8,776 nucleotides of DNA, from positions 1-8,776 of the forward strand of contig JAJZIE010000097.1 in the NCBI GenBank assembly GCA_021810725.1, in the 5' to 3' direction. Shown here piece after piece: positions 1-6,232 of this stretch. The notes under the pieces are model-generated. The model saw nothing but the letters and a program-made list of their open reading frames with translations. It searched no databases and had not been told where the DNA came from. Both the position numbers and the translations under genes were made by a program. Origin of the DNA: Bacillota bacterium (GTDB lineage Bacteria; Bacillota; Sulfobacillia; JAJZYS01; JAJYTV01). Position 1 is the first letter of the stretch. Each line of letters starts with the position of its first letter.

Positions 1-144
1 GTCCACGGACTCCGCGCTCGCCTGGCCGAGAAAGCAGACTTTGGGGCGTGCGGCCCTCGATTGATCGAGGATGTAGCGGTCGAGCGCGAGGTTCTCCGGC
101 GTCATCGAGAAGCCGCCGCCGCCGAGCGCGATGATCTGCTGCAT
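1..144 (-). CDS. Peptidase S51 (dipeptidase E-like) family protein, N-terminal 48 residues only
   Basis: This is the first 48 codons of a minus-strand gene cut by the left edge of the window. The visible protein begins MQQIIALGGGGFSMTPEN and continues with a YILDQ segment and RPKVCFLGQAS. That pattern (a hydrophobic strand, a glycine-rich loop, then a second strand with PKVCFL) is typical of the start of S51 peptidase E-like proteins, cytoplasmic serine peptidases related to class I glutamine amidotransferases. The catalytic serine motif lies further downstream and cannot be checked, so activity is unproven. The ATG at 144 lies only 4 nt after the msrA stop codon, with no strong Shine-Dalgarno sequence in front. 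This suggests translational coupling to msrA and a shared transcript. The family call is fairly confident; the substrate is unknown. Confidence 0.8.
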   Translation of the reverse strand, partial: MQQIIALGGGGFSMTPENLALDRYILDQSRAARPKVCFLGQASAESVD

Positions 145-148
145 CGCT

Positions 149-682
149 CTAGACGCCGAGCCGGCCGGAGAAGCGCTTTTGGAACTTCTGCAGTTTCGGC
201 GCGATCACGACGCGGCAGTAGCCCTGCTGGGCATTGCGGTGGAAGTAGTCGCGGTGGTACTGCTCCGCGGGATAGAACGCCTGGAAGGGCTCGATCGCGG
301 TGACGATCGCCTTCCCCTGCCACGCGGGATCGTGCGACAGGCGGCCGACGTAGGAGCGTGCCGCCTCCGCCTGCCCCTTCGTCCGGGCGAAGATCACCGA
401 GCGGTACTGGTGCCCGATGTCGGCGCCTTGGCGGTTCAGGGTGGTCGGGTCGTGGATCGCGAAGAAGACCTCAAGCAGGTCTTCATAGCGGATCTCGGCG
501 GGATCGAAGACGACGTCCACCACCTCGGCGTGCCCGGTGCGGCCCGTGCAGACGTCTTCGTAGCTCGGATTCGGCACGTGACCGCCCGCGTAGCCCACCA
601 CCACCTCGGAGACGCCGCGCAGACCCTGGAATATGGGCTCGAGGCACCAGAAACACCCTCCGCCGAAGGTTGCGTGCTCCAC
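149..682 (-). CDS. msrA: Peptide-methionine (S)-S-oxide reductase MsrA
   Basis: The product reduces the S-epimer of methionine sulfoxide in proteins and free methionine, using thioredoxin as electron donor in the cytoplasm. The 177-residue protein has the family signature GGGCFWC at residues 7-13, with catalytic Cys10. It also has TGHAEVV (49-55, with the conserved Glu53), DPTTLNRQG (78-86), GHQYRS (90-95), and a C-terminal GYC (Cys156) that could act as resolving cysteine. Length is normal for a stand-alone MsrA with no fused MsrB domain. The frame stays open upstream to an ATG at 856, but that extension is not MsrA-like. I chose GTG at 682 because GGGAGG precedes it by about 9-12 nt and homology starts there. 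The S51 peptidase gene follows 4 nt after the stop. A -10-like TATCAT lies about 50 nt upstream. Confidence 0.95.
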   Translation of the reverse strand: MEHATFGGGCFWCLEPIFQGLRGVSEVVVGYAGGHVPNPSYEDVCTGRTGHAEVVDVVFDPAEIRYEDLLEVFFAIHDPTTLNRQGADIGHQYRSVIFARTKGQAEAARSYVGRLSHDPAWQGKAIVTAIEPFQAFYPAEQYHRDYFHRNAQQGYCRVVIAPKLQKFQKRFSGRLGV

Positions 683-702
683 CTGGCTCCGCCTCCCACC
701 AA

Positions 703-718
703 CCGGGCCCGCGCCCGG
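703..718 (-). other. Small GC hairpin in the msrA leader
   Basis: CCGGGC at 703-708 pairs with GCCCGG at 713-718 around a 4-nt loop. It lies between the putative msrA -10 element and its ribosome-binding site, so the msrA mRNA would carry it in its 5' leader. A 6-bp GC stem is common by chance in such GC-rich DNA. There is no T-run after it, so it is not a convincing terminator, and no regulatory role is claimed. Confidence 0.3.
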
Positions 719-733
719 ACCATGTGCCCTACC

Positions 734-739
734 ATGATA
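734..739 (-). promoter_or_regulatory. Possible -10 element for msrA
   Basis: On the minus strand TATCAT stands about 50 nt before the msrA GTG, in an otherwise GC-rich leader, and matches 5 of 6 positions of the sigma-A -10 consensus. No good -35 hexamer lies 16-18 nt upstream; TTGTGC is present but more than 30 nt away. The promoter is therefore only a candidate, and msrA could instead be read from the tRNA promoter through the hairpin at 874-902. Confidence 0.3.
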
Positions 740-873
740 GCCGACATGCCCGGCCCGCGTCGGGTCGGTAGGCACAAGCCGCCCCGTCGAGAAAACGGGC
801 AGCCGCGTTTGTGCGCCTGCCACGCGCAGGAGGCCCGGCGGGAGATGGCAACGCACCGCGTCCGCATAACGGT

Positions 874-902
874 AGAAGACGCAGGACTTGCCTGCGTCTT
901 CT
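874..902 (-). terminator. Hairpin after the tRNA-Leu pair, likely terminator
   Basis: A 12-bp perfect stem (874-885 with 891-902) closes a 5-nt loop. On the minus strand it begins 9 nt after the encoded CCA of tRNA-Leu(GAG). The descending arm ends in CGTCTTCT, followed by ACCGTT, so the T-tract is only moderate. Position and stem length fit an intrinsic terminator or a 3' processing boundary of the tRNA transcript. Some readthrough into msrA is possible. Confidence 0.6.
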
Positions 903-911
903 TCTCAAGGC

Positions 912-996
912 TGGTGTCGGGAGGGGGACTTGAACCCCCACGGGTTACCCCATACGCCCCTCAAACGTACGCGTCTACCAATTCCGCCATCCCGAC
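912..996 (-). tRNA. tRNA-Leu(GAG): tRNA-Leu (anticodon GAG)
   Basis: This 85-nt type II tRNA folds fully. The acceptor stem GTCGGGA pairs with TCCCGAC, followed by discriminator A and encoded CCA. The D-arm is GCG/CGC around GAATTGGTAGA. The anticodon stem is TACGT/GCGTA with loop TTGAGGG, giving anticodon GAG for CUC/CUU codons. The long variable arm (GGG/CCC) typical of leucine tRNAs and a T-arm GGGGG-TTCAAGT-CCCCC are present. It lies 5 nt after tRNA-Leu(CAG) on the same strand, so the two are very probably processed from one precursor. Confidence 0.97.
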
Positions 997-1001
997 AAGA
1001 C

Positions 1002-1089
1002 TGGTGCCGAAGGTGGGATTTGAACCCACACGAGCGTAAAGCTCACGGCGCCCTGAACACCGCGTGTCTGCCTATTCCACCACTTCGGC
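1002..1089 (-). tRNA. tRNA-Leu(CAG): tRNA-Leu (anticodon CAG)
   Basis: This 88-nt leucine tRNA has acceptor stem GCCGAAG/CTTCGGC, discriminator A and encoded CCA. The D-arm is GTG/CAC, and the anticodon stem CGGTG/CGCCG encloses loop TTCAGGG, giving anticodon CAG for CUG. The variable arm is long (GAGC/GCTC), and the T-arm is GTGGG-TTCAAAT-CCCAC. CUG is likely a major leucine codon in this GC-rich genome. The acceptor and T stems are identical to those of tRNA-Leu(CAA) at 6027-6111, suggesting common descent. It is the first gene after the promoter at 1100-1129. Confidence 0.97.
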
Positions 1090-1099
1090 GACAGCGATG

Positions 1100-1129
1100 A
1101 TCTTAGCACACGAGCGGCTTATGCGACAA
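1100..1129 (-). promoter_or_regulatory. Sigma-A-type promoter for the tRNA-Leu pair
   Basis: Reading the minus strand, TTGTCG (1129-1124) is separated by 18 nt from TAAGAT (1105-1100). The -10 hexamer ends 10 nt before the first base of tRNA-Leu(CAG). Initiation would thus fall a few bases before the mature 5' end, leaving a very short leader, as is common for tRNA genes. Confidence 0.6.
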
Positions 1130-1185
1130 GCGACAGGGCCAATTTCGCGGACAATTGACGCGTCAGGCCAGGCGGCCGCGCTGCG

Positions 1186-1758
1186 CTACCGACGCGGCGC
1201 ACCGACACCCCGGGTCTCGTGGTGGCCCGGGTAGAGATAGGCGTACCACCTGCTGGTCCATTCGACGCGTGCGACGAAATCGCGCGTCTCCGGGTACGGA
1301 ATGCGGGAAAGTGGCTGGCCCGGCCGCCAGGTGCCGCTCGAGATCCAGCGCTGCACATTGGCTTCGCCGCCGTTGTAGGCGGCGAGGGCCGCGGTCTCCG
1401 ACGAGAATTCCGCCATGAGTTCGCGCAGGTAGCGCGCGCCGATCTCGACGCTGTCTCCTGGCCGGCGCAAGACGGGCGTCGCCTGCCCCGATCGCGTGTG
1501 GGCGACATACTGCCCCGTGCGCGGCATCACCTGCATCATGCCGATGGCGCCGCGACGGGACGTGGCGTAAGGATCGAAGCGACTTTCGCTCCGCGCGACC
1601 GCCGCGAGCAGATAGGGCGACAGGCGGTAGCGGCTCGCGGCCTTCAGGAAGATCTGCTGGTACGGCCAGGGATAGTAGACCTCGCCGAGCCATGGCAGCA
1701 GCACGGCCACAAGAGCCATCAGGGCCAGGAGGGCACGACGGCGCCAGACACCGTTCAC
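1186..1758 (-). CDS. Membrane-anchored lytic transglycosylase (SLT domain)
   Basis: This 190-residue protein has a short positively charged N-terminus and a hydrophobic segment at about residues 9-24, which would anchor or export it. A soluble-lytic-transglycosylase-type domain follows. It shows RSESRFDP (57-64) with the catalytic Glu58, GAIGMMQVMP (70-79), AAYNGG (126-131) and PYPETRDFVARV (154-165). Such enzymes cleave peptidoglycan strands to 1,6-anhydro-muropeptides outside the membrane. The GTG start overlaps the coaE stop by 4 nt (GTGA, 1755-1758), so translation is probably coupled. As far as I know, similar transglycosylases follow coaE in several Bacillota. The gene ends the polA operon; I see no clear intrinsic terminator in the 96 nt before the tRNA genes, only a 10-bp palindrome at 1156-1165. 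The cellular role (growth, division, sporulation) cannot be told from sequence. Confidence 0.92.
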   Translation of the reverse strand: MNGVWRRRALLALMALVAVLLPWLGEVYYPWPYQQIFLKAASRYRLSPYLLAAVARSESRFDPYATSRRGAIGMMQVMPRTGQYVAHTRSGQATPVLRRPGDSVEIGARYLRELMAEFSSETAALAAYNGGEANVQRWISSGTWRPGQPLSRIPYPETRDFVARVEWTSRWYAYLYPGHHETRGVGAPRR

Positions 1759-2351
1759 GACGCCGAAAGCGCCTTGTAGAGCGCCTCCACCTGGGTTTCG
1801 AGCGCCCCGATATCACGCGAATTGTCGATCACGACGTCCGCTAGCCTGCGCTTCTCCTCGATCGCCATCTGCGCCCGGATGCGCAGCTCCGCCTGAGCGC
1901 GGCTGAGACCGTTGCGCGCCATCAGGCGTTCGATCTGCAGCGGTTCAGGCGCGTAGACGAGCCAGACGGCGTCGACGTCGTAGGCCGCGCGGGACTCGAG
2001 GAGCAGGGGCACATCGAGTACGACAATCGGGGCTCCGGCCGCATGGAGCTCCTCGACGCGCTGGGCCATGAGGGCGCGCACCCTGGGGTGTACGATGGCG
2101 TTCAGGCGTTCGAGGAGAGCGTGATCGGCAAAGACCCGCTCGGCCAGACGGGGCCGATCCAGGGCGCCGTCCGCCCGCACGAACTGCGGGCCGAGTTCCG
2201 CGGCGATGGCCGCGACGGCCGGACTGCCCGCCGCCGTCACCTCGTGCGCAAGGGCGTCCGCGTCGATCACGGGGACCCCAAGCCTCTTGAGAATCTGCGC
2301 CACGGTGCTCTTGCCCGTGGCGATGCCGCCCGTCAGGCCGATCAGACGCAT
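1755..2351 (-). CDS. coaE: Dephospho-CoA kinase CoaE
   Basis: The enzyme phosphorylates the ribose 3'-hydroxyl of dephospho-CoA with ATP, the last step of coenzyme A synthesis, in the cytoplasm. The 198-residue length is typical. The P-loop GGIATGKST spans residues 8-16. It is followed by VIDADALAHEV (28-38), a motif of the substrate site, then NAIVHPRVRA (84-93), VLDVPLLLES (111-120) and the C-terminal DVVIDNS (172-178) characteristic of the family. The ATG at 2351 has GGGAGGAG about 10 nt upstream. The gene starts 22 nt after the small ORF's stop and its TGA overlaps the GTG of the transglycosylase. It belongs to the polA-mutM-coaE operon. Confidence 0.97.
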   Translation of the reverse strand: MRLIGLTGGIATGKSTVAQILKRLGVPVIDADALAHEVTAAGSPAVAAIAAELGPQFVRADGALDRPRLAERVFADHALLERLNAIVHPRVRALMAQRVEELHAAGAPIVVLDVPLLLESRAAYDVDAVWLVYAPEPLQIERLMARNGLSRAQAELRIRAQMAIEEKRRLADVVIDNSRDIGALETQVEALYKALSAS

Positions 2352-2373
2352 GCGCCCAGAACTCCTCCCGCTG

Positions 2374-2565
2374 CTACAGGCGCTCGCCGCTCAGCCGGCT
2401 GAAGAATGCGTCGCCCAGATCGCGCTCGGCGCCGATCTCCAGAAACCAGCGTTCCTCGTGCCGGCGCAGGGAGATCTCGCCGGTGATGCGGCTCTTGTTG
2501 GCGACGCGGTCGTAGTCCTCGCGGGCCTTCTGCTCGTCGTCGTAGGCAAGGGTGCAATACTGCAA
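2374..2565 (-). CDS. Small protein of unknown function between mutM and coaE
   Basis: The gene encodes 63 residues if it starts at TTG 2565. This start begins 5 nt after the mutM stop and has GGGGAG about 8 nt upstream, inside the end of mutM. An in-frame ATG at 2601 would add 12 residues and overlap mutM by 31 nt; I think that less likely. The protein is hydrophilic and highly charged, begins MQYCTLAYDDEQKARED, and carries SLRRHEERWFLEIG near residues 32-45. There is no signal peptide, membrane segment or metal motif (one Cys at residue 4). Position, RBS and GC-biased codons support real coding. Being inside the repair operon suggests co-regulation with PolI and Fpg but does not give a function. 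In Bacillus subtilis the corresponding gap holds the membrane protein gene ytaF, which this does not resemble. Confidence 0.75.
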   Translation of the reverse strand: MQYCTLAYDDEQKAREDYDRVANKSRITGEISLRRHEERWFLEIGAERDLGDAFFSRLSGERL

Positions 2566-2570
2566 GTGCC

Positions 2571-3401
2571 CTACTCCCCTTCTGGCTGGCAACGTGGACA
2601 AAAATGGGTGCCGCGCCCGGCGACGCGGCTCTTGGCGATCGGTGCGCCGCAGTGCCGGCAGGGCAGGCCCTCGCGCCGGTAGACGTCCAGGAACTCCTGG
2701 AAGGCGCCAGGCTCGCCGCTCCCGTCCCTGAAGTCGAGGAAGGTGGTGCCGCGGTGGCTCAGGGCGTCGCGCAACACGGCGCGCATGGCGAGGCGAATGG
2801 CCCTCTGCTCCTGCTTCGAGAGACTACCACATGTGCGTGCGGGGTGCACCCTTGCGCGGTGCAGAGCCTCGTCCGCGTAGATGTTGCCGAGTCCCGCGAC
2901 AAAGGTCTGGTCGAGCAGCAGGGCCTTGACCGGCCCGCGGGCGTGGCGCAGGCAGCCGGCGGCGAACTCGTCCGCGGTCAGATCGGTCGGCTCGGGACCG
3001 AGGCGCTGCAGGAGGTCCGGGGCCATGCTGCCGTCCGGCTCCAGCAAGGTGAAGCCACCGAACCGGCGCACATCGCGAAAGCGCAGCTCCCGCCCATCGG
3101 ACAGCTCGAACACGACGTGCGTGTGGCTGAGCTCCGGCTCCTCGGCCCGGCTCAGCCAGAGCCGGCCCGTCATGCGCAGGTGGCAGGCCAGGATGCGCTG
3201 GCCGACGTCGATCAGGAGGAACTTGCCACGCCGGCCGATTCCCTCGATGCGGCGCCCGGCGAGTTCCAGGCGAAAGCGCTGCGGATCCGGCCAGCGCACC
3301 GCGTCCGGATGGATGACCCGCACACCCGTGAACACGAGGCCCTGGAGCCCACCCTCGAGCAGGGTCAGGCGGACGGTCTCGACCTCCGGCAGTTCAGGCA
3401 T
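2571..3401 (-). CDS. mutM: Formamidopyrimidine-DNA glycosylase (Fpg/MutM)
   Basis: This bifunctional glycosylase/AP lyase removes 8-oxoguanine and formamidopyrimidines from DNA. After Met removal the N-terminus is PELPEVETV, with catalytic Pro2 and Glu3. Lys60 in RRGKF matches the conserved lysine of the family. RFRDVRRFG (107-115), LGNIYADEAL (171-180) and the C-terminal zinc finger C248-x2-C251...C268-x2-C271, with GRGTHFCPRC, are all present. At 276 residues it is full length and looks active. The ATG at 3401 overlaps the last 8 nt of polA (ATGCCTGA), implying coupled translation. An ATG 21 nt further up is in frame, but would place seven residues before the essential proline, so it is rejected. 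Confidence 0.97.
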   Translation of the reverse strand: MPELPEVETVRLTLLEGGLQGLVFTGVRVIHPDAVRWPDPQRFRLELAGRRIEGIGRRGKFLLIDVGQRILACHLRMTGRLWLSRAEEPELSHTHVVFELSDGRELRFRDVRRFGGFTLLEPDGSMAPDLLQRLGPEPTDLTADEFAAGCLRHARGPVKALLLDQTFVAGLGNIYADEALHRARVHPARTCGSLSKQEQRAIRLAMRAVLRDALSHRGTTFLDFRDGSGEPGAFQEFLDVYRREGLPCRHCGAPIAKSRVAGRGTHFCPRCQPEGE

Positions 3402-5922
3402 CGCGCATCGGCTCAAGGTCATACCAGTTGGGGCCGCGCTTCAAGTCGACGACCAGAGGCACGAGAAGATCGGCCGCGCCCTCCATGGCGCGCCGCACCT
3501 TGGCGGCCAGCCCCGCCAGGCGGTCCTCGGGCGCTTCGAGGATCAGTTCGTCGTGCACCTGCAGCAATAGGGCGATGTCCGGGTCTTGCGCGATCTCGCG
3601 GGCCAGGGCGACCATCGCGCGCTTGATCAGGTCGGCCGCCGTGCCCTGGATCGGCGTGTTCATGGCGGTGCGCTCGGCGAAGCTGCGCTGCTGGTGGTTG
3701 CGGCTGCGGATCTCGGGCAGGTAGCGCCGCCGGCCGTACATCGTCACGACGTAGCCCTTCTGCCGGGCGGACTCGACGACGGCGTCGAGGTATTCCTTCA
3801 CCTGGGCGTAGCGATGGAAGTAGCGGCGGATGAATTCCGCGGCCTCTGCCCTGGTGGAGCCGGTGTCCCGGGCGAGACCGAAGTCCGAGATGCCGTAGAC
3901 GATGCCGAAGTTGACGGCCTTCGCCTGACGCCGCTGATCCGGCGTGACCTCGTCCAGGGGGACGCCGAAGACCTCGGCGGCGGTCCGGCGGTGGATGTCG
4001 TCGCCGCTTTGGAACGCGTCGACCATCGCGGGGTCGCCGCTCAAATGGGCCAGGATCCTGAGCTCGATCTGGGAGTAGTCGGCCGCCAGGAACGAAAGGC
4101 CCTGCGTGGAGGGCACGAAGGCGCGGCGCAGGCGGCGCCCGAGCTCGAAGCGCACGGGGATGTTCTGGAGGTTCGGCGCTTCGCTCGACAGCCTGCCCGT
4201 GGCGGTCAGGGTCTGCTGGAAGGTGGTGTGGACGCGCCCGTCCGGGCCGATCAGCGGCGTGAGGCCGTCGACGTAGGTCGAAAGCAGCTTCTGCACCTGG
4301 CGGTGGTCGAGGATCTTCTGCACGATCGGATGCTGTGGCGCCAGCTGCTCCAGCACCTCGGCGTCGGTCGACGGCCCTGTCTTGGTGCGCTTCAGGATCG
4401 GCAACTGCAGCTCTCCGAACAGGAGGTCCCGCAGCTGCGGGGTCGAGTTGACGTTGAAGCTGTGGCCCGCGAGGGACTCGAGTTCCTGGGCGATTTCGGC
4501 GAGCGCAGCGCGCAGCTCCGCGCCGTAGCGGTCGAGCTCGCCCTTGTCCACCTGCACGCCGTGGCTTTCCATCTCGTAGAGCACCTGGGCCAGAGGCGCT
4601 TCCATCTCGCGGTAGAGTTCCTCGACCCCCTGCTCGCGGACGGCGTCCGGCAGACAGGCGGCAAGGCGCCAGGTGGCCTCGGCGGCCACCGCGAGAGGAT
4701 CGCCGTCGGCCGGGGACTGGCCGAAGAGCCCCTGCAGCACCTGCGCCGCGCCCTGCACGCCGAACTGCGGGTTGACGAGGTAGGCCGCGAGCTGGGTGTC
4801 GTACCACCGCAGGGGCACAGGCAGGCCCCGCTGGGCGAGTTCGTGCAAAAGGCGCTTGACGCCGTGCACGGCGAGCTCGTGTTGTCCCTCGAGGACCGCG
4901 CTGAGTTTCGGGTCATCCCAGGCGACCCGCAGGCCATGTCCGTCGAGGTCGCTGAGCGCGACGCCGTCCTGCCCGACCGCCAGGGCCGCAGGGCCGCCGC
5001 CCGTGAAGCCTTCCGCCAGCGCCTTGGCCGGTGCCGCGTCGACGGGCGCCGTGACCGCATCGGCCGCGGGCAGGCGGGCGGCCAGATTTCTCAGCCCGAG
5101 GTCCGCCAGGCGGCGGCGGACCTCCATGGAGACATCCGCCGGCAACCACCGCAGTTCTTCGAGTTCCCGGCCGAGCGGCACGTCGCGCACGATCGTGGCG
5201 AGGCGTTTCGAGAAGAGCGCCTGTTCGCGGTGGGTCTCCAGAAGATCGCGGATGCGGGGCGGCGTGACCTGCGAGATGTCCGCGAGGAGTTCCTCGAGCG
5301 TCGGCGCGATCTGCAGAAGGCGCACGGCCGTCTTCTCGCCGATGCCGGGAACGCCGGGGATACCGTCCGAGGCGTCGCCCATGAGGCCCTTCCAGTCCGG
5401 AACCTGCGCAGGCGTGATGCCGTAGTCCTGCAGGACGGTTTCGGGATCGTAGCGCTTCGTCCCGTCGAGGGCCCGCATCAGGACGATCTCGCAGCGGCCG
5501 CCGACCAGCTGCAAGAGGTCGCGGTCTCCCGAGATCACCGTGACGGGCAGTTCGCCCGCGAAACGCTCCGTGATCGTTCCCAGCACGTCGTCGGCCTCGA
5601 AGCCGGGGATGCCGATGACCTTGATGCCCATCTCGCCCAAAAGCTCCTCGGCGAGCGGAAACTGGCGGATGAGCGCGGGATCCGCTTCCTTGCGATGGGC
5701 CTTGTAGCGCTCGAACTGCTGGTGGCGGAACGTGCCGCCCGGGCGGTCGAACGCGATCGCGACGTGGCTCGGCTTATATGCGTCGTACCACTTCATGAAG
5801 GTGAGGAAAAAGCCGTGGATCGCGCCGGTCGGCGTGCCGTCGGGCGCCGTGAGCGGCGGCAGCGCGTGGAAGGCGCGGTTCAGCAGGCTCATGCCGTCGA
5901 TCGCGAGAAGGCGCTCGCTCAC
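3394..5922 (-). CDS. polA: DNA polymerase I, with degenerate 3'-5' exonuclease domain
   Basis: This 842-residue polymerase matures Okazaki fragments and fills repair gaps. The 5' nuclease domain (about 1-290) shows AIDGMSLLNRAFHA (7-20), AFDRPGGTFR (57-66), FEADDVLGT (108-116), ISGDRDLLQLV (130-140) and the helix-hairpin-helix region GIPGVPGIGEKTA (187-199). In the middle (about 300-430) I cannot find the DxE proofreading motif; only a weak YDTQLAAYL (374-382) recalls the third exonuclease motif. The polymerase domain has motif A DYSQIELRILAHLSGD (615-630), motif B RRQAKAVNFGIVYG (664-677, with Lys668, Phe672, Tyr676) and motif C QVHDE (788-792). GTG at 5922 has AAAGGGG 8 nt upstream. The frame stays open to 6186 but would then cross the tRNA-Leu gene, so that extension is artefactual. 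polA leads the operon and overlaps mutM by 8 nt. Confidence 0.97.
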   Translation of the reverse strand: MSERLLAIDGMSLLNRAFHALPPLTAPDGTPTGAIHGFFLTFMKWYDAYKPSHVAIAFDRPGGTFRHQQFERYKAHRKEADPALIRQFPLAEELLGEMGIKVIGIPGFEADDVLGTITERFAGELPVTVISGDRDLLQLVGGRCEIVLMRALDGTKRYDPETVLQDYGITPAQVPDWKGLMGDASDGIPGVPGIGEKTAVRLLQIAPTLEELLADISQVTPPRIRDLLETHREQALFSKRLATIVRDVPLGRELEELRWLPADVSMEVRRRLADLGLRNLAARLPAADAVTAPVDAAPAKALAEGFTGGGPAALAVGQDGVALSDLDGHGLRVAWDDPKLSAVLEGQHELAVHGVKRLLHELAQRGLPVPLRWYDTQLAAYLVNPQFGVQGAAQVLQGLFGQSPADGDPLAVAAEATWRLAACLPDAVREQGVEELYREMEAPLAQVLYEMESHGVQVDKGELDRYGAELRAALAEIAQELESLAGHSFNVNSTPQLRDLLFGELQLPILKRTKTGPSTDAEVLEQLAPQHPIVQKILDHRQVQKLLSTYVDGLTPLIGPDGRVHTTFQQTLTATGRLSSEAPNLQNIPVRFELGRRLRRAFVPSTQGLSFLAADYSQIELRILAHLSGDPAMVDAFQSGDDIHRRTAAEVFGVPLDEVTPDQRRQAKAVNFGIVYGISDFGLARDTGSTRAEAAEFIRRYFHRYAQVKEYLDAVVESARQKGYVVTMYGRRRYLPEIRSRNHQQRSFAERTAMNTPIQGTAADLIKRAMVALAREIAQDPDIALLLQVHDELILEAPEDRLAGLAAKVRRAMEGAADLLVPLVVDLKRGPNWYDLEPMRDA

Positions 5923-5994
5923 AAGTCGGTCCCCTTTCTGCTCGCGCTCCGAACTGACATTCGCGTGTCGGCCACACGGCCCCTGCCGCAAAAG

Positions 5995-6020
5995 GAGGCG
6001 GAGGCAGCAGCCTCCGCCTC
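5995..6020 (-). terminator. Hairpin between tRNA-Leu(CAA) and polA
   Basis: A perfect 11-bp GC-rich stem (5995-6005 with 6010-6020) closes a 4-nt loop. On the minus strand it starts 6 nt after the tRNA's CCA and is followed by CCTTTTGC, a short T-run. It fits an intrinsic terminator for the tRNA transcript. Because the 70-odd nt between it and the polA start show no obvious -10/-35 pair, leaky readthrough could supply polA expression. Confidence 0.7.
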
Positions 6021-6026
6021 GCAAAC

Positions 6027-6111
6027 TGGTGCCGAAGGTGGGACTCGAACCCACACGGGGATTGCCCACCGCATTTTGAGTGCGGCGCGTCTGCCATTCC
6101 GCCACTTCGGC
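6027..6111 (-). tRNA. tRNA-Leu(CAA): tRNA-Leu (anticodon CAA)
   Basis: This 85-nt type II tRNA has acceptor stem GCCGAAG/CTTCGGC, discriminator A and encoded CCA. The D-arm is GCG/CGC. The anticodon stem CCGCA/TGCGG encloses loop CTCAAAA, giving anticodon CAA for UUG. It has a long variable arm (GGG/CCC) and T-arm GTGGG-TTCGAGT-CCCAC. The acceptor and T stems match tRNA-Leu(CAG) in this window. A -10 element lies 9 nt before its 5' end and a hairpin follows it. It stands alone between a divergent plus-strand gene and polA. Confidence 0.97.
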
Positions 6112-6120
6112 TCGCCGTAC

Positions 6121-6149
6121 ATGATAGCACGGCGCGGGCCGTCGCTCCA
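6121..6149 (-). promoter_or_regulatory. Promoter of tRNA-Leu(CAA)
   Basis: On the minus strand TATCAT (6126-6121) lies 9 nt before the tRNA 5' end, the same distance as at the other tRNA cluster. At 17-nt spacing the -35 hexamer is TGGAGC (6149-6144), a poor match to TTGACA. The -10 element and its position are convincing; the -35 is weak. Confidence 0.5.
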
Positions 6150-6168
6150 TCCCTCGCGGCCGGGCGGT

Positions 6169-6197
6169 TTGCCAGCGCATGCGCACTTCGCTATGCT
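6169..6197 (+). promoter_or_regulatory. Sigma-A-type promoter of the plus-strand orphan gene
   Basis: TTGCCA (6169-6174) and TATGCT (6192-6197) are separated by exactly 17 nt. They match 5 of 6 and 4 of 6 consensus positions. Initiation near 6204 would give a leader of about 30 nt before the TTG at 6233. The spacer contains a 10-bp perfect palindrome (6175-6184). The promoter is divergent from that of tRNA-Leu(CAA), whose elements lie 20 nt to the left. Confidence 0.6.
6175..6184. promoter_or_regulatory. Palindrome in the promoter spacer, possible operator
   Basis: GCGCATGCGC reads the same on both strands and sits between the -35 and -10 hexamers of the plus-strand gene. Its core GCATGC recurs at 6202-6207, at the expected transcription start, and at 6241-6246, at the start of coding. 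Such placement could suit a repressor site. No known regulator's consensus is recognised, so this is only a candidate. Confidence 0.25.
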
Positions 6198-6232
6198 AGC
6201 GGCATGCTTTCCCAGCGAGGTGCTCGTCTCTC

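Noticed and set aside
683..856. An N-terminal extension of MsrA to an ATG at 856
   Set aside because: The added residues resemble no MsrA leader, the extension crosses the leader hairpin and a -10-like element, and GTG 682 has a clear RBS just before the conserved domain.
131..1039. A 302-codon plus-strand frame over msrA and the tRNA-Leu genes
   Set aside because: It is antisense to msrA and reads through two complete tRNA genes; the tRNA-complement peptide (GLEPPR-like) is a well-known artefact.
1156..1165. TGACGCGTCA palindrome after the lytic transglycosylase gene
   Set aside because: A 10-bp palindrome with no loop room and no T-run is not a convincing terminator, and one copy is too little to call an operator.
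2604..3626. A 340-codon plus-strand frame opposite mutM
   Set aside because: It is a shadow of the high-GC minus-strand genes mutM and polA, which have full catalytic motifs.
5923..6186. An N-terminal extension of polA by 88 codons
   Set aside because: It would translate tRNA-Leu(CAA) and its terminator. The GTG at 5922 has a good RBS and matches the usual start of PolI (a few residues before AIDG).
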